Below are positions 34,130 through 42,757 of a stretch of 48,295 nt of DNA, piece after piece. The DNA is from Paraburkholderia oxyphila NBRC 105797 (lineage in GTDB: Bacteria > Pseudomonadota > Gammaproteobacteria > Burkholderiales > Burkholderiaceae), in assembly GCF_000685075.1 (NCBI RefSeq), contig NZ_BAYD01000075.1:1-48295 (forward strand), in the 5' to 3' direction. Below the pieces are notes generated by a model, which saw nothing but the letters and a program-made list of their open reading frames with translations, did no database searches and was not told the DNA's origin. A program made the position numbers and the translations under genes. Position 1 is the first letter of the stretch; each line of letters opens with the position of its first letter.

Positions 34130-35128
34130 CTAGTGCGCTGGGACGGTGTCGGCGCCGCTGCCATGGCCAACGGCGTGCCCGAGCGTTTCCTCGGGGCCGT
34201 ATTCGCTGGGCGGCACGCCCAGTTCGCGCCGGAACATGTCGCTGAAGCTGCTGGGCAGATAGCCGAGCTCGCGTGCCACGGCACTCACGGACTGACCTTC
34301 GGCGAGCCGCGACACCGCAATTGCGAGCTGCACCTGGCGCCGCCATTGCGCAAAGCCCACGCCCAGCTCGCGCGTGAAGAGGCGCGCGAGCGTGCGCACG
34401 CTCGCGCCCACCTGCGCGGCGTGCTGCTCGAAGGCGATCTCGTTCGACGGATTGTCGATCACCGCGCGGCACAGCATGGCGAGGCGCCGGTCGGCGGCAC
34501 CGGCTGCGCCGCTTGTGCCGGATACGCCTGATGTGCCCGATGTGCCCGATGTGCCCGATGTGCCCGATGTGCCCGATGTGCCCGATGTGCCCGATGTGCC
34601 CGATGTGCCCGCTACGCCCGCTATGCCGGTGGCATCCGGCAGCGGAATCCGCAGCGACGAGCGCCTCGCATGAGCGAGCTCCATCGCCGCGAGGTGCGAG
34701 GCGGCGGTGAGCCACGCCTCGCCGCGTTCATGCTCGCATTCGGCGATGGTCTTGATCAGCTCGCGCAGCAAGCCATCGATCTGGAACACCTCACATTGCT
34801 TGCTCAGATGGCCGATGTCGCGCTCGTGGAGATAGAGATTGCGCATCTCGACGGCGCTCATCATATGGATCGCGTGCGGCGTACCGGGCGGCAGCCAGAC
34901 CGCGCGCTGCGGCGGCACGACGAGCGCTTCGCGGCCCGTTTCGACCCACATGACGCCCGAAACGGCATAAAGGACCTGAGCCCAGGCATGCGAGTGCGGC
35001 TCGATGTGCAGGCCGCGCGGGTAGTGGCGGGCGAGGGCGCGGGAGAGACCCGGGGCGTCGGTCAGGGGCGGCGGGGCGGCTTCAGGCATGGGAGCGTGCG
35101 GGCGGTTCGGGTGGGCGTGAACAGGCAC
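34130..35128 (-). CDS. AraC-family regulator with a repeat-encoded linker
   Basis: This 332-residue AraC-type activator has an N-terminal cupin-like sensor (LHIEPHSHAWAQVLYAVSGV, PPQRAVWLPPGTPHAI) and C-terminal double helix-turn-helix (ASVRTLARLFTRELGVGFAQWRRQ, SVSAVARELGYLPSSFSDMFRRELG). Between them (about residues 170-210) is a low-complexity stretch of Gly-Thr-Ser triplets produced by a 9-bp tandem repeat at 34530-34610. The repeat keeps the frame, so copy-number change would lengthen or shorten the linker. Family members are usually near 270-300 residues, so the excess is largely this linker. It diverges from the BCCT-esterase operon. Confidence 0.9.
   Translation of the reverse strand: MPVHAHPNRPHAPMPEAAPPPLTDAPGLSRALARHYPRGLHIEPHSHAWAQVLYAVSGVMWVETGREALVVPPQRAVWLPPGTPHAIHMMSAVEMRNLYLHERDIGHLSKQCEVFQIDGLLRELIKTIAECEHERGEAWLTAASHLAAMELAHARRSSLRIPLPDATGIAGVAGTSGTSGTSGTSGTSGTSGTSGTSGTSGVSGTSGAAGAADRRLAMLCRAVIDNPSNEIAFEQHAAQVGASVRTLARLFTRELGVGFAQWRRQVQLAIAVSRLAEGQSVSAVARELGYLPSSFSDMFRRELGVPPSEYGPEETLGHAVGHGSGADTVPAH
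34530..34610. repeat. Nine perfect copies of a 9-bp tandem repeat
   Basis: The unit GATGTGCCC (plus strand) occurs nine times without error, bordered by degenerate copies GATACGCCT (34521-34529), GCTACGCCC (34611-34619) and GCTATGCCG. Inside the minus-strand AraC gene it encodes Gly-Thr-Ser triplets. Perfect identity implies recent slippage. There are no spacers, so it is not CRISPR. Confidence 0.97.
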
Positions 35129-35365
35129 TAAGCTAGCACGACTTCAGGGGCGGTTCGAGCGAGGCGTCATGCCCATGGGTTCGGGCGGAGATTGCGCCGC
35201 TGGCACACGGCCGCCATGCACCGCGCATTCTTCACGATTCGTGTTGCAAGGCTTCACGAATCGCCTGTCTATAGCCGAAATGTCTTGCGGGATACTAGCC
35301 TCCGAATTCTTGCGGACACCCACAAGGCAGCACGACACGCGCAAGCCTCGAATAAAGGAGACACC

Positions 35366-36949
35366 TTGGGCAATACCCGATCCAGCCGGCGCGATATGCC
35401 GCTCACCCTGATCAGCCTGTCGATCATCTTCTTGTCGGTGGGAGGGCTGGCGGCCTTTCCCAAACAATCGATCGCCGGCGCGGAGCAGGTCCTGTACTGG
35501 TGCACCACGATCTTTGCATCGCCGGTGCTGCTGTTTGCATTTTGTTCGTCGATCTTCGTGATCGGGCTGGCCTTCAGCAAGTACGGCAAGATCCGGCTGG
35601 GCGAGGGCGCGCCGGAGTACTCGACGCTCTCGTGGATTTTCATGTTCATCCTCTCCGGTCTGGGGTCCTCGTCGTTGTACTGGGGCTTTCTCGACTGGGC
35701 GTACTACTATCAGACGCCGGGATTGAACCTGCCGCCCGAGTCGCAGCAGGCGCTCAAATTCAGCGTCGCCTATTCGTTCTTCCATTCCGGATTGAGCGCC
35801 TGGGCGATCTACGCGGTTGGCGCCGTGGCCATGTGCTATCACTTCCACGTGCGCAAGAACAAGGGGCTGGGCCTCGCCTCCGTGATCGAGGCAATTACGG
35901 GCTGCCGCGCGAGCGGTCCGGTCGGCCGCTTGATCGACTTGCTGTTCATGCTGTGCATGTTCGGCGCCCTGACCATTTCGCTGGTGCTCACCGCCACGAC
36001 CTTCTCCAGGCTGCTGGCCACGCTGACCGGCCTTCCGGACACGTTCACGACGCAGGTGATCATCATTCTCGCGGTGTCGGTGCTATTCACGCTCAGTTCG
36101 TGGGTGGGCATGGACGGCGGCATGAAGCGGCTCAGCCATATGGTGTGCTGGGGCGTGGTGGCGTTGACGTTCTACATCTATCTTGCGGGCCCGACTCAGT
36201 TCATCACCAGCAATACGCTCTCGAGCCTCGGGCTGATGTTGACCAATTTCGTGGACATGAGCCTGTTCACCGATCCCATGGGCGACGGCAAGTTCACGCG
36301 CGAATGGACGGTCTTCTATTGGCTCTGGTGGATCTCCTATGCGCCGGGTGTGGCGCTGTTCGTGACCCGCGTCTCGCGCGGACGCACCATTCGGGAAGTC
36401 ATTCTCGCGATGCTGCTGGGCGGCTGCGTAGGCGTGTGGTTCGTATTCGGCGTGCTCGAGAACTACAGCCTGCACAATTTCATGACTAACGTTGTCAACG
36501 TGCCGGGCGTGTTGAGCCACCAGGGCGGCGAACTGGCGATCAGCATGCTGCTCGACCAACTGCCGGCCGGCCGCATTGTGATGACGTTCTTCCTGTTCGT
36601 GATGGCGATCTTCCTCGCGGCGCACATGGACGCCGTGGGCTACGCGGTGTCGGCCACCTGCACCCGCGACCTGGCCGAAGGCGAAGACCCCGCGCCTGCC
36701 GACCGGCTGTTCTGGTGCATCATGCTCACGCTGGTGCCGCTGGCGATGATCTTCTCCAAAGCGCCGCTCAATACCATGAAGACAGCGGTGATCGTGACGG
36801 CCATTCCGTTCCTTGTCGTGTTGCTGCTCAAGGCGTACGGCCTGCTCAAGTGGCTGCGCGAGGACTACGGCCACGTGCCGGGACACCTGATCGAAGAGCG
36901 CAACGCGTCCCCGGACACGGTGGCGACCGACAAGCAACTGGTCGGCTGA
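35366..36949 (+). CDS. BCCT-family betaine/carnitine/choline transporter
   Basis: This 527-residue secondary transporter is of the BCCT family, with 12 predicted membrane helices. Helix 8 and its following loop, TVFYWLWWISYAPGVALFVTRVSRGRTIREV, carry the tryptophan box that binds the trimethylammonium group. GDGKFTREW precedes it. The start is TTG at 35366, with AAAGGAG (35354-35360) five bases before it; the upstream in-frame extension is non-hydrophobic and unlike the family. An esterase gene follows after 11 bases, and an AraC regulator gene is divergent. The substrate is probably a quaternary ammonium compound. Confidence 0.93.
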   Translation: MGNTRSSRRDMPLTLISLSIIFLSVGGLAAFPKQSIAGAEQVLYWCTTIFASPVLLFAFCSSIFVIGLAFSKYGKIRLGEGAPEYSTLSWIFMFILSGLGSSSLYWGFLDWAYYYQTPGLNLPPESQQALKFSVAYSFFHSGLSAWAIYAVGAVAMCYHFHVRKNKGLGLASVIEAITGCRASGPVGRLIDLLFMLCMFGALTISLVLTATTFSRLLATLTGLPDTFTTQVIIILAVSVLFTLSSWVGMDGGMKRLSHMVCWGVVALTFYIYLAGPTQFITSNTLSSLGLMLTNFVDMSLFTDPMGDGKFTREWTVFYWLWWISYAPGVALFVTRVSRGRTIREVILAMLLGGCVGVWFVFGVLENYSLHNFMTNVVNVPGVLSHQGGELAISMLLDQLPAGRIVMTFFLFVMAIFLAAHMDAVGYAVSATCTRDLAEGEDPAPADRLFWCIMLTLVPLAMIFSKAPLNTMKTAVIVTAIPFLVVLLLKAYGLLKWLREDYGHVPGHLIEERNASPDTVATDKQLVG

Positions 36950-36960
36950 GCGAGGACATC

Positions 36961-37917
36961 ATGCAAAAGCACTACCCACTCAGCGACGCGATGCGCGAGT
37001 TTGTGGCGACGAGCGGCCGCTTCGTTGCCGCGGACGACAGCGTGAAGGCCATGCGGGATGCTTACGATGCGCTGTGCCGATACTTCACGCCGGAGCGCGA
37101 CGCAGGACTCGCCATTGAAGAGCAGGCCATTGCCGGGTCGGACCGGCACATTCCGGTTCGCATCTATCGTCCGTTGGGCGAGGCGCCCGCGCAGGGCTGG
37201 CCCTGCGTGTTGTATCTGCACGGCGGCGGCTGGGTCGTGGGCGGTCTGGATTCGCACGAGTTCATCACGGCGCCGCTGGCGCGCGATTTGTCCGCAGTGG
37301 TCGTAGTGGTGGACTACCGTCTGGCGCCCGAGCATGTATTTCCGGCTGCATTTGACGACTGCCTGGCGGCGTGGCGGCATCTGCAGTCGCAGGGCGAGGC
37401 GTGGGGAATCGATACGTCCCGCGTGGTGGTCGCAGGCGACAGCGCGGGCGGCAATCTGGCGGCGGCTTTGTGTCTGGAGATCGCGCGGATGGGCGGTGGG
37501 GCGCCGCTTGGGCAAGCGCTGATTTACCCTGGGCTGGGCACGGATCACAGTCTTCCGTCCTTCCGTGACAATGCCGACGCGCCGTTGTTGAGCACTGCCG
37601 ATGTGGCGTATTTCCTGCGCGTCTACGCGCCCGATCCGGCCAGCCACAACGACCCGCGTCTCGCACCGCTGGCGGCGCCGTCGCTGGGCGGCTTGCCGCC
37701 GGCGTTCGTGGCGGTAGCCGAGTTCGATCCTTTGCGTGACGACGGACAGCTGTATGCCGAGCGCTTGCGCGCGGCGGGCGTTCCTGCGCAGTTTCATCTC
37801 GGCCGTGGCTTGCTGCATGGCTGCATGCGTGCGATGGCGCGCTGTCCCGAGACCGCCCGGTTGTATGAGGCCTTTGTCAAGGCAATAGCGGCGATGCTCG
37901 CAAGCCCGAGAGCTTAG
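36961..37917 (+). CDS. HSL-family alpha/beta esterase
   Basis: This 318-residue hydrolase is of the hormone-sensitive-lipase family. The oxyanion motif HGGGW is near residue 87, the nucleophile is in GDSAGGN near 160, and the acid Asp (EFDPLRDDG) and His (GLLHGC) complete the triad. It should hydrolyse short-chain esters in the cytoplasm, as no signal peptide is seen. The ATG follows the BCCT stop by 11 bases with GAGG upstream, so the two genes form an operon. An ester brought in by the transporter is a natural substrate candidate. Confidence 0.92.
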   Translation: MQKHYPLSDAMREFVATSGRFVAADDSVKAMRDAYDALCRYFTPERDAGLAIEEQAIAGSDRHIPVRIYRPLGEAPAQGWPCVLYLHGGGWVVGGLDSHEFITAPLARDLSAVVVVVDYRLAPEHVFPAAFDDCLAAWRHLQSQGEAWGIDTSRVVVAGDSAGGNLAAALCLEIARMGGGAPLGQALIYPGLGTDHSLPSFRDNADAPLLSTADVAYFLRVYAPDPASHNDPRLAPLAAPSLGGLPPAFVAVAEFDPLRDDGQLYAERLRAAGVPAQFHLGRGLLHGCMRAMARCPETARLYEAFVKAIAAMLASPRA

Positions 37918-37940
37918 GGCGAGCAGCAGCACGTTGCGGC

Positions 37941-37965
37941 GAGCGCCTTGCTGGGGAAGGCGCTC
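37941..37965. terminator. Hairpin between convergent esterase and metE genes
   Basis: GAGCGCCTT, a seven-base loop and AAGGCGCTC form a perfect nine-base stem, 24 bases after the esterase stop and overlapping the first two bases of the metE stop codon on the other strand. It probably ends the rightward transcript; no T-run is present. Confidence 0.55.
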
Positions 37966-40285
37966 ACTCCCTTCCTTCAAGCGCCGCGTATTGGCGCAGC
38001 GTCCTCGCCGCCGCGACCATATTGGTCAGCGCGGGAATCACTTCCTGCCACTGGCGCGTCTTCAGTCCGCAGTCCGGATTCACCCACAGGCGCTCGGCGG
38101 GAATGCGCCCGGCGGCCTTGCGCATGAGCTGCACGATGTGCTCCTCAGTCGGGATGTTCGGCGAGTGGATGTCGTACACGCCCGGCCCGATTTCGTTCGG
38201 ATACTTGAAGTTGTCGAACGCGTCGAGCAGCTCCATGTCCGAGCGCGAGGTCTCGATCGTGATGACGTCGGCGTCCATATCGGCAATAGACGCGATGATG
38301 TCGTTGAACTCCGAATAGCACATGTGCGTATGGATCTGCGTTTCGTCGCTCACGCCGTTGGCCGTGATGCGGAACGATTCGACAGCCCAGCGCAGATACT
38401 CGCCCCACTGCGCGCGCCGCAGCGGCAAGCCTTCGCGCAGCGCGGCTTCGTCGATCTGGATCACGCGCACGCCAGCCTTCTCGAGATCGAGCACTTCCTC
38501 GCGGATCGCCAGCGCGAGCTGGTAGCACGACACCGAGCGCGGCTGGTCGTCGCGCACGAACGACCAGTTGAGGATCGTCACCGGACCGGTGAGCATGCCC
38601 TTCATCGGCTTGGTCGTGAGCGACTGTGCGTAGGCGATCCACTCGACCGTCATGGCCTTCGGACGGCTGATGTCGCCGAACAGGATGGGCGGCTTCACGC
38701 AGCGCGAGCCATACGACTGCACCCAGCCGAACTGGCTGAATGCATAGCCGTCGAGCTGCTCGCCGAAGTACTCGACCATGTCGTTGCGCTCGGCTTCGCC
38801 ATGCACGAGCACGTCGAGGCCCAGCTTTTCCTGCTCGCGCACGCTGCGCTCGATCTCGGCGCGCATCGCCGCCTGGTAGCCCGCGTTGTCGAGCGCGCCG
38901 CTCTTGAACTGGCTCCGCGCCTGGCGGATTTCCGCGGTCTGCGGGAACGAGCCGATCGTCGTGGTCGGGTACGCGGGCAGGTTCAGGAGCGCGGCCTGTT
39001 TCGGCGCGCGTTGTGCATAGGAGTGCTGGCGATTGCCGAGCGTTGCGTCGACGCGTGCGAGCGCGGCCTTCACCGCCGGGTTGTTCACGCGCGGCGAGTG
39101 GCGGCGCGCTTCGATGGCGGCGGCGTTGGCTGCCAGTGCATCGGCAACCTTGTCGCGGCCGTGATTGAGCGCGGTGGCGAGCACGTTCAGCTCGTCGAGC
39201 TTTTGCAGGGCGAAGGCGAGGCACGAGCGGATTTCGGCATCGAGCTTCTCTTCGCTCGCGAGATCGACGGGCACGTGCAGCAGCGAGCACGACGGCGCCA
39301 GCCACAGACGATCGCCCAGTTGCTGCGCCAGCGGTTCGAGCCATTCGAGCGTGGCGCTCAGGTCGGTCTTCCAGATGTTGCGGCCGTTGATCGCGCCCAC
39401 CGAGAGCACGCTCTGCGCGGGCAGCTTCTGCGCGGCCAGCGCGAGTTCTTCGCGGGCGTTGATGGCGTCGATGTGCAGGCCGTCGACCGGCAAGCTGCAA
39501 GCGAGGTCGAGATTCTGCTGGAGTTGGCCGAAGTAGGTCGTGAGCAGCAGCTTGACGCGGCGCTCTTCGAAGCCTTCGTAGGCCGTTTCAAACGCCTTGC
39601 GCCATGCCGGGTCGAGCTCGGTGGCGAGAACAGGCTCGTCGATCTGCACCCACTCGACGCCCATGATGCAGAAGTAGTCGAGCAGCGCGCGGTACACCGG
39701 CATGATGCGCGGCAGCAGGGCGAGCTTGTCCGAGTCGTCCTTGGCCTTGCCCAGCCACAAATAGGTGATGGGCCCGACGATCACGGGCTTCGCCTTCACG
39801 CCCTGCGCGCGTGCTTCGCGCAGTTGCTCGATGAGACGCGAGGTATCGAGATTGAACTGCGTGTCGGCCGTGAACTCGGGGACGATGTAGTGATAGTTCG
39901 TGTCGAACCACTTCGTCATTTCACCGGCGGCAACGCCGCCGCAGCAAGCCGCATGGTCTTCGGCGCCTTGCGCCGAGCGGCCGCGCGCGACGCGGAAATA
40001 GTTGTCGAGCTTGTCGCCATGAAAGCCCTGCACGCGCTCGGGCAGATTGCCGAGCGTGAAACTCATGTCGAGCACCTGGTCGTAGAACGCGAAGTCGCCG
40101 ACGGGCACGAAATCGAGTGCCTTTTGATTGTCCCAGTGACGCGCGCGCAGTTGTGCGCCTAGCGCCTTGAGCTCGTCGCGCGAGGACTCGCCCTTCCAGT
40201 AGCGTTCGAGGCCGAACTTGAGTTCGCGATTTGCGCCAATGCGCGGGAAGCCGAGGTTGTGTGTGGTGACCATCTGTGCTGCCAT
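37964..40285 (-). CDS. metE: Cobalamin-independent methionine synthase MetE
   Basis: This 773-residue enzyme transfers the methyl group of methyltetrahydrofolate (triglutamate) to homocysteine. It has the duplicated barrel, with NLGFPRIGANRELKFGLE at the start. The C-terminal zinc site is visible: His and Cys in HTHMCYSEFN, and a second Cys in WVNPDCGLKTR. LPAYPTTTIGSFPQT marks the second barrel. Length is normal. Neither ATG (40285, or in frame four codons later) has a convincing Shine-Dalgarno, so the exact start is uncertain. In many relatives metR lies divergently upstream; here only a short broken remnant is found. Confidence 0.96.
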   Translation of the reverse strand: MAAQMVTTHNLGFPRIGANRELKFGLERYWKGESSRDELKALGAQLRARHWDNQKALDFVPVGDFAFYDQVLDMSFTLGNLPERVQGFHGDKLDNYFRVARGRSAQGAEDHAACCGGVAAGEMTKWFDTNYHYIVPEFTADTQFNLDTSRLIEQLREARAQGVKAKPVIVGPITYLWLGKAKDDSDKLALLPRIMPVYRALLDYFCIMGVEWVQIDEPVLATELDPAWRKAFETAYEGFEERRVKLLLTTYFGQLQQNLDLACSLPVDGLHIDAINAREELALAAQKLPAQSVLSVGAINGRNIWKTDLSATLEWLEPLAQQLGDRLWLAPSCSLLHVPVDLASEEKLDAEIRSCLAFALQKLDELNVLATALNHGRDKVADALAANAAAIEARRHSPRVNNPAVKAALARVDATLGNRQHSYAQRAPKQAALLNLPAYPTTTIGSFPQTAEIRQARSQFKSGALDNAGYQAAMRAEIERSVREQEKLGLDVLVHGEAERNDMVEYFGEQLDGYAFSQFGWVQSYGSRCVKPPILFGDISRPKAMTVEWIAYAQSLTTKPMKGMLTGPVTILNWSFVRDDQPRSVSCYQLALAIREEVLDLEKAGVRVIQIDEAALREGLPLRRAQWGEYLRWAVESFRITANGVSDETQIHTHMCYSEFNDIIASIADMDADVITIETSRSDMELLDAFDNFKYPNEIGPGVYDIHSPNIPTEEHIVQLMRKAAGRIPAERLWVNPDCGLKTRQWQEVIPALTNMVAAARTLRQYAALEGRE

Positions 40286-40342
40286 CCAGGAGAAAAGTGC
40301 AGAAAACCAGCGGTAGTGGCAGCGATGATAGAGCTATCGGAT

Positions 40343-40369
40343 GATGAAATATAATGGCATTATTTCATC
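40343..40369. promoter_or_regulatory. Palindrome upstream of metE
   Basis: GATGAAATA, nine bases and TATTTCATC form a perfect inverted repeat, 58-84 bases upstream of the metE ATG in locally AT-rich DNA. It contains TGAA and TTCA, the half-sites used by MetR, but with a wider spacing than the standard TGAA-N5-TTCA. It is a candidate operator or promoter element for metE. Confidence 0.5.
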
Positions 40370-40412
40370 CATCCATTAGCTTTCTTCATTGATTGGATCA
40401 GGCTCCCGGATC

Positions 40413-40618
40413 ATGCTCGAGCGCATCCACCAGCTCGGCAAGGAGGGCATTGCCAGGCAGATTTTCCTGGGCACGCGGGAGGCCGATGCAGCGGTTGATT
40501 AACTGAGGTCGTTCGTGCAGTTCGCGAGGGAGTCGAGCTGGGTGGCGCCGCGGGTGCGGGGGTGATCGAGGCGCGCTTTGCCGCCGCGTCGCTGGCAGTC
40601 AAGGTGTACTTGCCTTAA
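40413..40618 (+). pseudogene. Broken gene remnant at the usual metR position
   Basis: An ATG at 40413 opens 29 codons starting MLERIHQLGKEG and ending at TAA 40500-40502. A second frame without a start then runs 39 codons from 40499 to TAA at 40616, ending EARFAAASLAVKVYLP. The first six residues equal the common beginning of MetR in this group, and the location divergent from metE is where metR is normally found, but the rest does not resemble MetR. I read it as decayed or deletion-fused coding DNA. The identity of the second part is not recognised, and the metR link rests on six residues and position only. Confidence 0.35.
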
Positions 40619-41184
40619 AGCATCCTGCGCAACACATCATTACGCGCGATCCACTGGTGCTTGACGACCGCGAGCACATGCAGCACGACCAGTCCTGCCA
40701 GCAGCGCGCAACTTGCGCGGTGCACCGCGAATAATGCGTCGGTTAGCGGGCCTTTCTGGAACGGCGTGTGAATCTCAAACAGGCCAAGGAACGTATAGCC
40801 GTTCGGGACCATCAAGAAGCCGCTTGCGAGCACGGCAAACATCGTGAGGTAGAGCACGCCGTGCACACCATGCGCGAGCGATTGCTGCCGGGCCGACACA
40901 CCGTGCATCGCGCGAGGTTCGGCACGAACCAGCTTCCAGCCCGCTCGAAACGGAAACAGGACGATGAGCACCGTCCCGATCGACATGTTCAGTTGGGACA
41001 GGAAATGATGCACGGGGCCATTGGCGATGCGGGTGAGCGTATAGCCCGCCACGCTCGCGTAGACGATGCAGGCGGCAAACGTCCAATGAAAAAATCGCGC
41101 AAGGTCGTCGTAGCGGTCGCGGGCGGGGCGCCGCTGTAGCCGATTGAAGCCGAGCCTGCCCGAACGATCATTGGACGAGGCCAT
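40615..41184 (-). CDS. Cytochrome b561
   Basis: This 189-residue, four-helix diheme membrane protein is of the bacterial cytochrome b561 family. Conserved histidines lie in RFFHWTFAAC (helix 1), HGVHGVLYLTMF (third helix region) and VLHVLAVVKHQ (helix 4), where the two b hemes bind. It typically passes electrons from ubiquinol to periplasmic partners or oxygen species. The start at 41184 has GAGGGG upstream; an in-frame extension of 22 codons is less likely. Its stop overlaps the end of the remnant on the other strand. Confidence 0.9.
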   Translation of the reverse strand: MASSNDRSGRLGFNRLQRRPARDRYDDLARFFHWTFAACIVYASVAGYTLTRIANGPVHHFLSQLNMSIGTVLIVLFPFRAGWKLVRAEPRAMHGVSARQQSLAHGVHGVLYLTMFAVLASGFLMVPNGYTFLGLFEIHTPFQKGPLTDALFAVHRASCALLAGLVVLHVLAVVKHQWIARNDVLRRML

Positions 41185-41443
41185 GCAGAGCCCCTCGCCC
41201 GTGTGTGGACTGCATTGCATTGTCGCTGGCGGCATCCGGTTCGCGCGCATCTTCTAATCCAGGTTCTTCAGCCCATGTCGAAGCTTCGGCGTGCGTTCCG
41301 TGCATGGCTCACTCATCACCCGAACCGCGTGTGATTAGCGTGGGATCGCCCCGTCGATCTGCGCCGCATCGTACCGGCTTGCCCTCCTTCCGTCAATAAA
41401 GATGCGAATGACTGCTATTTGCATTTACGTTTTGCTTTAGGAC

Positions 41444-41926
41444 CTATTTCATCGAGCTTGCGTTGACGTCGTTTGCGACGCGCGAGGCGCTCCCCGCTTC
41501 CGGTGCGAGTAGGCCGACGGCCAGATAACCGAGGAGATACAGCGCCGACAGGGTGCCGCCTCGTCGTTCGACGGAGGTTGCGCCGTTGATGACTTCCAGG
41601 GCGCTCAGAAACAGCAGGCTATAACCGGCGCCCGTTATTGCGGTCGCAGACAGGAAGAGCGTCATAGTTCCGCCGAACAGGATCAGCACGCTGACGACCA
41701 CGACCGGGTAGATGGCGAAGATTTCGGCCGTGGTCGTCGGCGTGAGATGCCATTCGCTGGCGTAGAGCCGGTAGGTCATCGCCGGCGCCGCGCTGGTCCA
41801 GAGGGTATGCGCGACCACGCCAGCCGAGACCCAGAAGCTGGCCCGGCGCGCGAGCGCGACACGCGTGTGTCGAGCGGTGCTCCCGCCGCGCCGCGCGGGA
41901 ACGTTCGGGCAGGCTGCATGGTTCAT
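41444..41926 (-). pseudogene. Internally deleted MFS transporter gene
   Basis: The 160-codon frame begins like a normal MFS drug transporter (FWVSAGVVAHTLWTSAAPAMTYRLY, then helix 2 IYPVVVVSVLILFGG). It then jumps to the helix 10-11 region (TAITGAGYSLLFLSALEVING, RRGGTLSALYLLGYLAVGLL) near the C-terminus. Roughly 230-260 residues, including the helix 2-3 signature loop, are absent, yet the frame is kept. A good ribosome site (GGGAGA) precedes the ATG at 41926. It is last in the minus-strand SDR group, 16 bases after the SDR stop. It cannot be a working transporter as it stands; a short membrane protein may still be made. Confidence 0.75.
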
Positions 41927-41942
41927 GGCCGTCTCCCAGGTG

Positions 41943-42704
41943 TCATAGCTTCGAGCCGCCGTCGACACGCAGCGTGTCGCCCGTCACCCAACGCGCCGCG
42001 TCGGATGCGAGGAACAGGGCCGCGCCTGCGATGTCGTCGGGCTGCGCCACGCGCTTGAGGGCCTGCATGCCGAGCGTGTAGTCTCGCCCGGCATCGGTTT
42101 TGGCGAAGTTCGACATGTCGGTCTCGACCACCCCCGGCGCGACGGCGTTCACGCGGATGCCGCGCTCGCCCAGCGATGCGGCGAAGTGCTTGACCAGGGT
42201 GTCGACCGCGCCCTTGCTCGCGGCGTAGGCGGACAGGTTGCCAACCGGACTGCGGGCCGCAAGCGAGGACAGCAGAACCACGCTGCTGCCTTCGCCCAGC
42301 ACAGGCAGCAGTTGCTGGACCAGGAAGTACGGTGCGCGCACGTTGACGGCGAACAGGCGGTCGAAGTCGTCGACCGTCGTTTCCGCAATAGGCGAGGCCT
42401 TCGAGATGCCCGCATTCGCAACGAGTATGTCCAGGCGCTCGCCTACCAGTTCGCCTACCAGTTCGCGTACCTGGCGCGCCAGTTCGTGCGGGCCGTTCGC
42501 CGTGCTCAGGTCTGCCGCGACCTTCTCGGCCGAACCGCCCGACGCTCGGATTGTCTCGACCACGGCGTCCGCAGCCGGTTCGGCGCTGCTGAAATGGACG
42601 AGCACGCGTGCGCCTGCTGCGGCCAGGGCGAGGGCGGTGGCGCGGCCGATGCCACGCGAAGCGCCGGTGACGAGTGCGGTCTTGCCATTAAGATTAGTTC
42701 TCAC
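41943..42704 (-). CDS. Short-chain dehydrogenase/reductase (first paralogue)
   Basis: This 253-residue SDR is complete, with cofactor motif TGASRGIGR, NAG in ILVANAGI, Ser in VVLLSSLAAR, the YAASK active site and the C-terminal WVTGDTLRVDGG. The start is GTG at 42704 with AAGGAG eight bases upstream. It is a close paralogue of the protein at 44817-45563, sharing long blocks such as LFAVNVRAPYFLVQQLLP. It carries an extra ELVG, caused by a 12-bp duplication at 42442-42465. It lies between the alpha/beta hydrolase and a deleted MFS gene in the LysR-linked group. The substrate is unknown; FabG-like ketoreduction is the family norm. Confidence 0.92.
   Translation of the reverse strand: MRTNLNGKTALVTGASRGIGRATALALAAAGARVLVHFSSAEPAADAVVETIRASGGSAEKVAADLSTANGPHELARQVRELVGELVGERLDILVANAGISKASPIAETTVDDFDRLFAVNVRAPYFLVQQLLPVLGEGSSVVLLSSLAARSPVGNLSAYAASKGAVDTLVKHFAASLGERGIRVNAVAPGVVETDMSNFAKTDAGRDYTLGMQALKRVAQPDDIAGAALFLASDAARWVTGDTLRVDGGSKL
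42442..42465. repeat. 12-bp tandem duplication inside an SDR gene
   Basis: CCTACCAGTTCG occurs twice in direct succession. It adds four residues (ELVG repeated) to the SDR relative to its paralogue at 44817-45563, which has the unit once. The frame is kept. Confidence 0.85.
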
Positions 42705-42757
42705 GATTAATTCTCCTTGAGTTGCACGTCAAAAATGTGGGTGTCTCGGCTTACGGC

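Noticed and set aside
34530..34610. CRISPR-like appearance of the tandem repeat.
   Set aside because: The unit is 9 bp with no spacers and lies within a coding frame; it is a simple tandem repeat.
36083..36937. Long minus-strand frame opposite the BCCT gene.
   Set aside because: The plus strand encodes an unmistakable transporter; the antisense product is His/Arg-rich with no motif.
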